In this document: positions 23,947 through 33,512 of the stretch, in pieces
Layout: every line of letters begins with the position of its first letter
Position numbering within the stretch: position 1 is the stretch's first letter
NCBI RefSeq assembly: GCF_034140825.1
Contig: NC_089035.1
Coordinates: 35,127,501 to 35,191,500 of the forward strand
Direction: 5' to 3'
Source: Oryza sativa Japonica Group
Lineage: Eukaryota > Streptophyta > Magnoliopsida > Poales > Poaceae
Length of the DNA: 64,000 nt
Made by a program: the position numbers and the translations under genes
The notes under the pieces: generated by a model
Database searches by the model: none
What the model saw: only the letters and a program-made list of their open reading frames with translations
Told to the model about the DNA's origin: nothing

Positions 23947-25189
23947 TGTCGGTGATATGGGCCCGGGGGTATCAGGTTTAGAGGGAGGAGGCTGCCCCCC
24001 GATGCCACGTGGCCCTCCCCCGAGGGGAGTCAGGCCCGAGGTGGGGTGGTGGCCACTCCATCCCCAAAGACTAGTCGGAGGAGGCTGCCCCCCCGATGCC
24101 ACGTGGCCCTCCCCCGAGGGGAGTCAGGCCCGAGGTAGGACGGCGGCCACTTCTTCCCAGAGACTGGATGGAGGAGGCTGCCCTCCAATGCCACGTGGCC
24201 CTCCCCCGAGGGGGGTCGGGCCTGAGGTAGGGCGGCGGCCACTCCCTGGCCGAGACTAGAGGGAGAAGGCCGCCCTAGGCGCCACGTGAGCTCCCCCCCG
24301 AGGGGGGATCGGGCCCGAGGTCGGGCGGCGGCCGCCCCCTCCCGTGACTAGGGGTTGGGCTCCTCCGACCCCCTCTCTAGGTCACCACGTACGGTGGATT
24401 AGGTGTCCGCCTCCAGGTGCCCACCTACCCGCATTTATGGCGACCCGAGCGGTCACGCCACGCCGCATTTAATGCGGTGTGCAATGCACTCAACCGGTCT
24501 GTGACCGGTCGAATGACTGATGGGACCCAAGATGTCAGGCGCACCATCACGTGTATCAGGCGACGTGCAGCCTGACATATCCCATCAAATAATGATGGTG
24601 AGAGGTTCTCATCCTCTTATCCCAACCGGAATCGGTCCTCCCGCTCTGGTCAAAGCAAGACTCCCGTTTCCCGGTGTAATAGGAGCCCAGAAGTCTTCAC
24701 CCATTAAATGGTGACTAACAGGGGCACCCCCGTGTCAGGCGGCAAGATTTGACAGGCCCCATCATTCAAACGACGTGTGCTTGGCTTCCCAAGTCAAGAG
24801 ACAAGACATGCATTTAATGCAAAGATTATAATGCTTCTCCACCGGAGTTAGGTTAGGTTGTTGGGCCAATGTGGTAACCCCATGAGGTATAAAAGGAGGT
24901 CCAGTCCTAGTGGTGGAGGGGGGGACTTCCGAGCGAACTGGTGCTTGGGTCTCACAACCCCAAGCACTTGCGTTCTACATTCAATCAATCATGCACAGGA
25001 GTAGGGTATTACGCTTCTCAGCGGCCCGAACCTGTATAAACCTCTTTTGTTTCATCGTCTTGGAGGGGCCTAACCCCTCAAGATCACACAGCTCCACTCA
25101 CCAAGCCCTTGAATCTCACCCGCTGCCCCCGGCCGAACTCACAAAGGGGGGCCTCACGGTTCTCTGGTGGAGAAGTTCATTCTCCAACA
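23947..25189. mobile_element. Solo LTR of a retrotransposon
   Basis: This 1,243 bp unit starts TGTCGGTGATATGG and ends TCTCCAACA, with perfect 5-bp duplications TCTCT on both sides (23942-23946, 25190-25194). There is no internal region, primer-binding site or second LTR, so this is a solo LTR left by recombination. It carries four 93-bp tandem repeats at its left end and a TATAAAA box at 24888-24894, the likely LTR promoter. The GC-rich, long LTR resembles those of rice Ty3/gypsy-type elements; the exact family is not assigned. The perfect duplication suggests a fairly recent insertion. Confidence 0.85.
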
Positions 25190-25491
25190 TCTCTGGATCT
25201 AAATACCACCTAAAGTTTATATACTATGGGACCGAAGTTTATATACAATAGACCACAGATGTTTTGTTTGCGAGTACGCGCGGCGATGGCAAACCCCCGA
25301 TTTTATTTATGCACTCCGATTCCGAAGCAGATTGTCGTTTGGTCGTTTATGAACCGCCTTTATACAAGTACGCGACCATCATCGATCGAACGTTAGCACA
25401 CGAGTCCGGGTGCAACTGATTAGCGGGCCGTCGAACCCCTCGCCTCCGACGTACGTACACCGTGGTCGCCGTCGACGTTGCCGGAATTAAC

Positions 25492-27158
25492 ATGGCGTCC
25501 CTGCTGCAGTTCCGCATTCGCCGCCGCGGCTACGAACCGATCACGCGGCGCGGCGGCGAGGAGGAGGAGGAGGCGGCGCCGGCGTACGAGCCGGCGATGT
25601 TCGAGGAGGAGGGGCTAGAGCCGGACGAGCTCGAGGCGCGCGGCGACCGCCTCATGGCGAGGGGCCACCGGCGAGCCTCAAGCTGGTGGTTCACGTCGTT
25701 CAAGCACGACACGGCCTTCGCCATCGCCGAGGACTTCAGGATGGCCAGTCTCTCCTACGTCCTCGCCAAGAACTGTATGTTACTGCTTCAACGTCGATCG
25801 ATTGGATCGAACATTAATTGATTTGTAACATCATCGATGATTACTTGCCGATCTTCCGTTGATCTGATTTGATTTATATATGCAGGGAGAAAAGCAGCGG
25901 CAGCATTCGGCAACGAAGCCATCCAGAGGCTCAAGAGAAGATCGCCACCTGCAGAATTGGTCGCAGCTGTAGCGCTCCTCGCTTCAGCGAGATGCTACAG
26001 GAAGATCCAGGACAATGCAGGTCAGTGAATCGTGTCGTGAATTAGTCTCCACTTAGAATTAGCAATGTTAATTATCTGATTAGTTTCGTTATTAGAACAA
26101 GTTTAATAGTGGATATATGCATGTTGATCAGTCGCTAGGCTCCGCTCAGTTTTTTTAAACCAATATTTATAATATAAAAACTACCACCTATAATATATAT
26201 ATATATACAGGACACTCATATGGGGCACCATGGTGCCCGGGCACCATGGTATGAAATACACAAATTCGCCCAAATTTTTCAAAATTTTTAAATTGTGAGT
26301 ATATACCTAGTTATAAGTATTCGATTCATACCTATACCTAGCAACAAAACAACTCAAATTTAACTTTATTTCACAATCCATTATTACATACCTAACTAAT
26401 TATATGTTTGGATGCTATATAACTAGAATCAAAATCTAACAAAAGCAAGTTTGAATTCAGTTCAAACTTGCTTTGAACTAGTTAGTAAAGTAGTTAACGT
26501 TAATACCTAAATATTTGAAAAAGTTTCATACTCATTTGAATTGGGTATATAGTAAATTTCAACAATGGTGCTCGGGCACCATGGAGCACCAAACAAATTT
26601 ACTATATATATATGTATTTATGGTATAGGTATTGGTTTTTATTTAGAACCGACATATATAGTTTTTGAAAGGTTTTGGTTCTGTATTTTCGCACCCACAG
26701 AAATAGGAAAAACACTATATGTATCGGTTTTAACTGTTCCGGTATCTATAGCGTCAACTTCGATGTATTTTTTTAGTAGTGATATTATATAGGTTAGCTT
26801 TAATATGTGTTAATAGTCAAGTTAGCTAATCTACTATTTACTCATCTGGTGATTAATTAATGCAGACGAGGGGGAGGTGGCGGCCATCAAGCTTGCTCTG
26901 CAGAAGGCGGTCTCGTTGTTCACCAAGAACAATGATATGCAATCGGCTGCCACATGTTGCAAGGAGCTAGCTGAGTTCCACGAGGAACAGAGAGAGTTGC
27001 ACGCTGCAGTGCATTGCTTCTTACAAGCCAAGGATTATTATGGGAGTGGCCCCAACCCCAACGAGCAAGGTGTTCGCTACTGCCGTGCCATAGGAAGCCT
27101 TGTCAGCTGCCGCATCCGTCTTCTTGAGGGCGCAGCAGCTCGAGCAAACCCCGTGTGA
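25492..27158 (+). CDS. Short alpha-SNAP-like protein, copy 1
   Basis: Exons 25492-25774, 25886-26020 and 26866-27158 join in frame to 236 residues. Alpha-SNAP binds SNARE complexes and recruits the ATPase NSF to take them apart after membrane fusion. This protein lines up by eye with the N-terminal half to two thirds of plant alpha-SNAP: an acidic lead, then LEARGDRLM, LAKNWRKAAAAFGNEA, then helical pairs with AATCCKELAEFHEEQRE and HCFLQAKDYYG. It stops near residue 236, while normal alpha-SNAP has about 290, so the C-terminal helices that stimulate NSF appear absent. The start has a good context (AACATGGCG). A second, convergent paralogue lies just downstream. Intron 2 holds a MITE (26222-26590). 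Function as a working SNAP is doubtful; a regulatory or specialised role is inference. Confidence 0.8.
26222..26590. mobile_element. MITE in intron 2 of the SNAP-like gene
   Basis: Inverted ends of about 34 bp: GGGGCACCATGGTGCCCGGG on the left, matched by reverse-strand GGTGCTCCATGGTGCCCGAG on the right. Each end is itself nearly palindromic around CCATGG. The core is AT-rich with a central inverted motif CAAGTTTGAATTC/AGTTCAAACTTG near 26442. The flanking duplication is not clear, so the superfamily is left open (Mutator-like is possible). Confidence 0.75.
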
Positions 27159-27367
27159 TTACGATGTATGGGATATATGATCGAACAACGCCATCTCTGG
27201 AACAGTGCAACTCTGGAATCCGATGTATGGGATATATGTGACCTCTGTACAGTGTTTTCCTTCTGAATATAAACCAGCTCGGCTGGCTTAGATTTCAAAA
27301 ATATATATATATTGATCATCTTGGCATCTCACAATTTGACAGTCAACATCCTACATATACAGATATA

Positions 27368-27598
27368 CTCCCTCCGTATTTTAATGTATGACGCCGTTGA
27401 CTTTTCGACCAACGTTTGACCATTCGTTTTATTCAAAAATTTTGTGTAAATATAAAAATATTTATGTCGTGTTTAAAGAACATTTAATGACGAATTAAAT
27501 CATAATAAAATAAATGATAATTGCATGAATTTTTTAAATGAGATGTATGGTCAAACGTTGAATAAAAAGTTAACGGTGTCATACATTAAAAGAGGTAG
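27368..27598. mobile_element. Stowaway MITE between two convergent genes
   Basis: CTCCCTCCGTATTTTAATG at the left and CATTAAAAGAGGTAG at the right are inverted ends, flanked by TA (27366-27367, 27599-27600). It is the same subfamily as 8531 and 44011. The right TA directly touches the stop codon of the minus-strand SNAP-like gene (27601-27603), so that gene's 3' UTR must begin inside this element. Confidence 0.9.
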
Positions 27599-27600
27599 TA

Positions 27601-28486
27601 CTAAACAGTGGAAGTGTCGAACAACGCATCACTCGTCTTTGCGTGGAATTCTGCCGCTTTTTGTCTGTACTCCCTAACCTTTTCCCACTGTTTCAGCATG
27701 GCATACAAGTTGGCTAGCTCCACGCAGACTTCTGCGGCCATTACCAATTCGTTCTCCAAGACAAACATGCGAAGGGATTTTTCCAGGTCGCTCACCGTTC
27801 TGCTCGTCATCTCCTCATCATCTATAGAAAGTCAAGAGATTTTTCATATGACGATGGTTAGCGAATATATACTTACTACGTGGTGAAAGTTAGTACAGTA
27901 GATGTTAAGAAGTAGAGAGCGTGCGTGAGGGTTTCACGTGTCGTGTTTACCAGGTTCAAGAACTTTCATGTAGCATTTTCCAGCCTCGAAGAGCGCAAAT
28001 GCCGCTCTGAGCCTACCTGATCGCCCAATCTGAAATATTGGAAGAACATAAATTAAGAATGTATCATCAAAAGATGTGTCTAGAGCGGTTTTAGCAATGA
28101 AAGAAATTAAAAGTCGCGTAAGCCATATTACACACTGACCTTCATGCAACAAACGGCATGTTCGTGGTGTGCAGCCGCCGCTTTCCTCCCTGAAAAAGAG
28201 TCACACAATGTTTAGCAACCTACTATGGAAAAGTAATTTGATTCGCATCGTTGAAGCGCATTCACAGTGCAGTAATTCTACAACCATCTTATAGAGAACA
28301 GAAAAAAAAAAACGTCCTCCAAATGAGGCAATGCGTTCAATTTGAGCAAATAAACTTGAGGTATACATTACCAATTTAATTCTTTTGGAACGAAATCTTA
28401 CTAAAACACGGCTGAAATAAGTAAAACAACCTGATCTAAATGTGCAAAACACGGAGGACGCGATTGGTTGGCGTACGTAGAGAGGA

Positions 28487-28547
<61 letters not shown>

Positions 28548-28836
28548 CACAGCTGTTGGCGAGCACGAAGGTTTCGGCGGCCTTGTGGAAGTAGAAGCGC
28601 GCTCTGGCAGCGACAATGAAGGGCCGCGAGACGTAAGACCAGACGCCGTGCAGCTCCCGCCTCGCCTGCGACATCAGCTTGTCGCCCTTCGCCTCGAGCG
28701 CGTGCGCGTCCGCGTCCGCGTCCGCGCGTGCCGCCGCCTCCTCATCGTTCTCCACGTCGAGCGCCTTCACCCAGCTGCTGCTGCTTGGTTGGCTCCCGGC
28801 CGCACGGCGGCGGCTGCTGGATGACACGGTCCCCAT
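27601..28836 (-). CDS. Short alpha-SNAP-like protein, copy 2
   Basis: Exons (minus strand) 28836-28551, 28189-28140, 28029-27951 and 27821-27601 join in frame to 211 residues. It is a paralogue of the gene at 25492: both have an acidic lead, LEAKGDKLM, LANSWRKAAAA split by an intron at the same place in Trp, then AGKCYMKVLEP and a helix pair ending EKVREYRQKAAEFHAK. It resembles the front two thirds of alpha-SNAP and lacks the NSF-stimulating C-terminus. The frame is open upstream to 29082, but the ATG at 28836 is the first clear one before the conserved part. Compared with copy 1 it has one extra intron. The first intron starts with a (CT)n run directly after the donor. Confidence 0.8.
28492..28545. 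repeat. (GA)n microsatellite
   Basis: About 27 GA units on the plus strand. On the minus strand it reads (CT)n beginning just after the donor GTGAGT of intron 1 in the SNAP-like gene. Length variation is expected. Confidence 0.95.
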
Positions 28837-28839
28837 GCA

Positions 28840-29272
28840 GGCTGCCCCCGCGACCGTGCGTACGCGCGACTTGGTGATTGGCGTAAGTCGACCGGAAAAT
28901 ATAACACCCGGGCGTCCGTGTTGCGCGCGCGGCTGGATCCGACTAGGATTCGAGAGTCCAAATCTACTTGGGCAAATCAGCGGCAGCGACCCGATCGAGA
29001 GAGTGCGTGGAAGCTGAGGAAACGGCTTAGCCACGACCGCGACCCAACGACGATGCGCGCGCTGCTTCCGGTTCGGCGACACCCGCGAGCGCGTGGGTTT
29101 TGCGATTATTTACCCCGTACCAGTGGCGTAGGGTACGTACTCCGAGTCTCCGAGACGGTGGTCACATACACGCACGGCACACCGCACGCGAAGTTGGATT
29201 TGCAGGCGCGCAACTACGGGCGTTTTCGATCGCGGGCGGGACAAGTTCATTTCTTCATGGCTTTGATCATCT
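28840..29272. other. Upstream region of SNAP-like copy 2
   Basis: A GC-rich stretch that should contain the promoter and leader of the minus-strand gene. No clear TATA box was found. No separate gene is supported. Confidence 0.4.
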
Positions 29273-29280
29273 GCTGCAGC

Positions 29281-29837
29281 TATAGATGGCCAAAAGGCCC
29301 GCCCGGCACGGCCTGGCCTAGGCACGGCCCACCAGCTGTCGGGCCGTGCCGGGCCGGCCCGAAGGCGCGGGTGGCCCATCGTGCCTTTTTTTAAAATAAG
29401 TCTATTTCTGTCCCTCCTCTTTGGGCTGTGACATAATCTAGCGAAAATAAGTCTATTTTCCGTCCCTCCACTTTGGGCTGGTGACATATATATAGTGAAA
29501 ATAAGTCTATTTTTTGTCCCTCCTCTTTGGGCTGACATATATATATATATGTAAATTAAGTCTACTTTACGTCCCTATTCTTTCGACCGTGGCATATAAT
29601 GTCTATTTTTACTCCCTATTGTTTATGTGTCGGGCCTGGCATGCGGCCCATCGTGCCGTGCCGGCCCGGCCGTGCCGTGCCGGCCCAACGTGCCGGCGGA
29701 GAGGCCCAGGCACGGCCCGGTGGTCGGGCCGGGCCGGCACGGGCCCGACCCTTGACGGGCCGTGCCGTGCTTGGGCCGGACCTAAACACCGTGCCATGGG
29801 CCAGGCCGTCGGGCCTCGGGCCTTTTGGCCATCTATA
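29281..29837. mobile_element. Non-autonomous hAT element
   Basis: The ends TATAGATGGCCAAAAGGCCC and GGGCCTTTTGGCCATCTATA are perfect 20-bp inverted repeats. The flanking 8-bp duplications are GCTGCAGC on both sides (29273-29280, 29838-29845). An 8-bp duplication marks the hAT superfamily. The inside has GC-rich arms made of GGCC/GCACGGCC motifs and a middle of four tandem units of about 51-55 bp starting near 29393, 29444, 29498 and 29553. No transposase is present. The perfect duplication suggests recent insertion. Confidence 0.85.
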
Positions 29838-30174
29838 GCTGCAGCCAACACCGCGCATCAAGACAATGTTGGATTTTGAAACTGCTTGTCATCTAATTAA
29901 ATTTACTTGATGCATGACAGCCTGAGAATACTCGGAAAGTAAAACAGATTGCACCATTTATTTCCCATTACCTCCAAATCCTACATACATTTCACTCCTA
30001 CCTTTACCGTTGACAGATGCTTAGCAGAGCAAAACTAGGCGATGCTATTGAAGTGTGCCAGGTTTGGTTCATCAATGTATCGCAACTTCACAAGAACACC
30101 GTATGAAGATATATATCTTTTTCATGTGAGCAAAAAGTGAAGATAAGATCGGTCACAAGGCCAATGCATGCACA

Positions 30175-32095
30175 TCAATGACTCTCAGGTAATTGCTTGG
30201 TAATATCCGAGTCACCTGGATTACAAGAGAAGCATTATTGGTGTTTTCAAATGAAAAAAAGAACGGAAATGGAGAGTTCATATGGATGCGGAAGGAAAGG
30301 TTCAAAGATTGAAGTCACTGAAACTAACCAGGATCGACGACACTGAGACAGCACACTCGGTAGTACTTGCCGCAGGCAGTGCCAAGATCAACATTGTCTG
30401 AATTAACCAACACATAACGGTTAGCCTATTTGAGAGGTTGAAATTGACGAATCAAATTATAAACAGGCTAATGCATGCACAGGCATAAATTAATGCAAAA
30501 AAGAAAGCCTTGCAGCTATCATGTGTGGTTCAGTGAATGAAGAGTAATCTTACTTCCATTGAAGTGATACACACTAACTTTTCCCAGCATAGCATAGTAC
30601 TCAATTTCAGACTTCCTAAGTGGAGGGCAGTTGTTTGCAACGATAACTAGCTTCCCTGAAGATTCAAAACAGATCGTGAAAGTATCAGGACCCAATGGAT
30701 AAACAGGGTATCAAGAAGGTAGCACATTGATGAATAAGCTGATATAGAAATTTCTACTAAGCATTGGAAGAGAAATTCCATGGTGAAAAAGGTAGATTCG
30801 TATAGCACCATAATGATGAACACTTTAATGATTAATTCCTTGCAACACAATCATGGTGACCAGAAGCAAGACTGTATATCATTCACAGAAGTAACAGTCT
30901 TTCAAGATGCATGAATTCCCCAGATAAAGATATAGTTGTGAAAATTAAACACCTACTGCCCACTACAAAAAAAACAGCAAGGTAATCATAAACTGGAAAT
31001 AGGACGATTTTAACTCATAGAAATAACATAAGAAAACGCATGAACTGACCACATCAAATATCTATGTAAAAAGGTAAGACAAAATGTTTCAGCTCCTTAC
31101 TTTCCCAGATAACAAGGGAGTGTCTGGAAATTTATGTAAGGAAAAGAAACTATATTGCTGTTGGGTACTGCATTCATCCCTAAGGCTGAGAAAGGAAAGC
31201 CAAAGGGCCAAACTTCAGTCCCTTGTGCCAACTAGCAACTTCACCGTGGACAATCATACAAACATGGCAATAGCATCCTAATCACCTGAACATGTCTGAT
31301 TGGATAAACTTGTTATAAAATGAAAAAGCCTGCAGTTTTATTTCATGAATTACCATGCTAAAAATTACTATACGGCTGACAAAAGTTCTCTCAACTGAGG
31401 ACATTTACATTATTGTAAGTTATAGTAGAAACAACTAGTGATGCGCATACAAGCAACGGTGAGTCAGTGACGCAGTAAATGTTTCAATCTCACTTAGTCC
31501 CCTAGACTTGATCAAGGAGAACACCAGCAAGGAAAGATGAATTGTTGTTGGGCGCTGCATTCATCTCTAAGACACAAAAAGGGCAAGCCGAAGAGCCAAA
31601 CTCCAGTCCCATTCTGACATCCACATGAGTAAAAATGACAACATCCAAACGACAGAGGGCAACTTTCTGTCATGGCAAAACTGCCCAAGATCCATGCTAT
31701 ACTCTGGAATATAACATAATAAGATGTGTTCCCCGAAAATTTACAGCCCCCCACCCCACCCCCAATTCCAAATGATTTAGATTTATCACACTATATGTAC
31801 CAGGCTTGACTGATGAACGAATGAAGCTAGAGCGGTGACTAGGAAACGAATCAAAGAGCTACCTTTGGAGTTGCGGAGGGTCTTGAGGACGGTCTTGTAG
31901 CCGAGGGTGTACTTGCCGCTCTTCATCACCAGCTGCAGCTTGTTGTTGATCCCCTCCGCGTTCTTCTTCTGCAAAACACCGCGAACACCCCACCCATCGA
32001 TCAAACGCCCACACCAAGAGACAAAGCCACACAGCAAGAACTTTCAAAACCAAATAAAAGCTTAGGTTTTCCACCGTCTTCTTAACGGGAGCCAT
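30175..32095 (-). CDS. RPL30: 60S ribosomal protein eL30 (L30)
   Basis: Five exons on the minus strand (32095-32075, 31968-31863, 30655-30554, 30397-30329, 30215-30175) give 112 residues, the usual eL30 length. The protein is a small RNA-binding subunit of the large cytosolic ribosome. The middle is almost fully conserved: [36 protein letters not shown] and [19 protein letters not shown]. The first exon encodes only seven residues (MAPVKKT), and its donor ACG/GTGGAA is not ideal but gives the expected KKTKKN junction. The C-terminus ([13 protein letters not shown]) differs from the more usual GDSDI-then-GDQ ending. A TATA box and a cluster of TGGGCY motifs lie upstream. The gene looks functional. 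Confidence 0.95.
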
Positions 32096-32180
32096 GGGAT
32101 CGTCGGCGACGGCGTCGGTGGCGGCGGCGGCGGGAATGGGAAACCTACAGCGTCAACAAGGGTTCGAACAGAGGGGGGAG

Positions 32181-32187
32181 TATATAA
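32181..32187 (-). promoter_or_regulatory. TATA box of the eL30 gene
   Basis: TATATAA on the plus strand reads TTATATA on the gene strand, 86 bp before the ATG. This predicts a leader of about 50 bp. Confidence 0.6.
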
Positions 32188-32196
32188 CGTGAGAGA

Positions 32197-32287
32197 TGGG
32201 CCTTGCGTTATTGGGCTACATTATTGCGTATCGACGGCCTCAAGCCCAGATTCTTACTGGGCCAACTTTGCGTATCAAGCCAGCCCA
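32197..32287 (-). promoter_or_regulatory. Cluster of five site II (TGGGCY) motifs
   Basis: TGGGCC at 32197 and 32258, TGGGCT at 32212, and the reverse complement AGCCCA at 32243 and 32282. Site II motifs are known in plants as TCP-factor sites that coordinate ribosomal protein and proliferation genes. All five lie just upstream of the TATA box of eL30. Confidence 0.7.
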
Positions 32288-32299
32288 GTTGGTAATTTC

Positions 32300-33100
32300 T
32301 TCTGCAAATCCCGCAGTCCAAACTTCCCGGATTTTTGGACTGTTTAAAAATCACTGAACAGTGAACGCAAGGAGTGCTTCTTTTTTGTTGAGGAGAAATT
32401 TTGGAATACACGTGGAATTCATATGCCCCAAATTCATTAACAAATAGGAGTAGATCGTGACGGTAGAGAACTAGTACTACAGACTATGCTTTAGGTTGGA
32501 GAGGACCGGATACGGACAAATGTATATTCGGTCAGTGCAATAGTTCTCAAAAAAAAGTTCAGTGCAATGATTCATTGATTCCTAACGCCTTAACATATGT
32601 GCCTTATCATACAAGTGCCTGCCTTTTTACAAAAGCTACGATAATTGGCAAGTAGGCTCATCAAATAGGTCATTTTTATCTTTTTATGGTTGTGTGGGAA
32701 TAAAGATCACTGTAGCATAATGGAACAGGATATTTGCAGCCAAGTTTGCAGGCATAAGGATGGCGCATCTTCTCCCGTAGGATTCATGGTCCATGTTCAC
32801 TTTGTTTGCATATCTGTATCTGAACAAAAGAAACAGTACAGGGCTCAATATGCATTTCCAAACCAACCTCTTTCAATGGACCTGACGGGCTGATAAAGTT
32901 GAGTGTGACTGAAAAAGATGCAAACAAATGGAAATAGGGAAACAAAATCTCTTTTTCTGTCTAGCTTTATATACTAGTATAAAACAATGATGAATCGAAT
33001 GGTTTCAGTTAAAAGAACGGCATACAAAAATCCCTCTATACAGCCTTCAGTCTACAAAGACTTCACATCAGTCTCCAACCGGAGTCATAATCTGCACTTG
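32300..33100. other. Intergenic, no gene seen
   Basis: Short overlapping frames without domains. The last 100 bases are probably the 3' UTR of the minus-strand peptide gene. Confidence 0.45.
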
Positions 33101-33108
33101 CTAATTGA

Positions 33109-33402
33109 CTAATTCTGAATCGGGTTGGCCTTGCTTGGCGTCTCCTTCTTCAGGCTCTCGGTCGCCTCGACGTCAGGCTGCTTCTTGCTCTTGTTATCTA
33201 CTAGTAATGCTGCTTCAAGGAACACCTGTGGATTCTCTGAACTTGTGATCAGCACATTCTGCAGGAGCTTCCTTGACTGAAACCTCTCTTCCGATGCCCA
33301 ATCATCACGAGGCAATCTTGCTGTCTGCAGGCTTAGGAAGCAATGCAGAAGTAGCAAGGCAGAGATGATCAGGAAGTAGACAGAAATGCTGACAGATCTC
33401 AT
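33109..33402 (-). CDS. Small secreted peptide precursor, unknown
   Basis: A single exon encodes 97 residues. Residues 1-27 form a classic signal peptide (hydrophobic ISVYFLIISALLLLHCFLSL, then a likely cut after TA). The mature part is polar and Lys/Glu-rich, and ends ETPSKANPIQN with no cysteines. This layout fits a plant peptide-hormone precursor, where the active peptide is cut from the C-terminus. The ending does not match CLE, PSK, RGF, CEP, IDA or CIF consensus that I know. A TATA box at about 33505 (gene strand) supports a short transcript. It may be a grass-specific peptide or simply a small secreted protein. Confidence 0.65.
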   Translation of the reverse strand: MRSVSISVYFLIISALLLLHCFLSLQTARLPRDDWASEERFQSRKLLQNVLITSSENPQVFLEAALLVDNKSKKQPDVEATESLKKETPSKANPIQN

Positions 33403-33503
33403 TGCTGTGTGTTTAGCTGAGGAGAGAAGCTACTGAACTGTCTGAACAATGATGAGAACTGAGAAGTGATTAGTGAGGATGTTATTCGATCAAGTCCATT
33501 GTT

Positions 33504-33512
33504 ATATATATA
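33504..33512 (-). promoter_or_regulatory. TATA box of the peptide gene
   Basis: TATATATAC on the plus strand (GTATATATA on the gene strand) lies about 105 bp upstream of the ATG at 33402. Confidence 0.55.

Larger units (their letters stand above)
23417..25212. mobile_element. Old MITE split by two later insertions
   Basis: The left part begins CCCTGTTTAGATGGGACTAA and contains the rice MITE hallmark AGACGAATCTATTGAGCC with its inverted partner. The right part resumes after 25194 with GGATCTAAATACCACCTAAA, which mirrors the left end loosely. Removing the insertions at 23684-23892 and 23947-25189 (with one copy of each duplication) restores a continuous element of about 345 bp. Related copies lie near 1860-2163 and 36136-36444. 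Confidence 0.7.

Noticed and set aside
28918-29082. Upstream extension of SNAP-like copy 2 to 29082
   Set aside because: The added residues are basic and low-complexity, with no match to SNAP; the ATG at 28836 fits better.
29509-29879. Open frames within the GC-rich arms of the hAT element
   Set aside because: They consist of repeated GGCC/GCACGG DNA motifs and are not protein-like.
30150-30400. Ribosomal eL30 as a processed pseudogene
   Set aside because: Introns, splice sites, full 112-codon frame and promoter motifs are all present.
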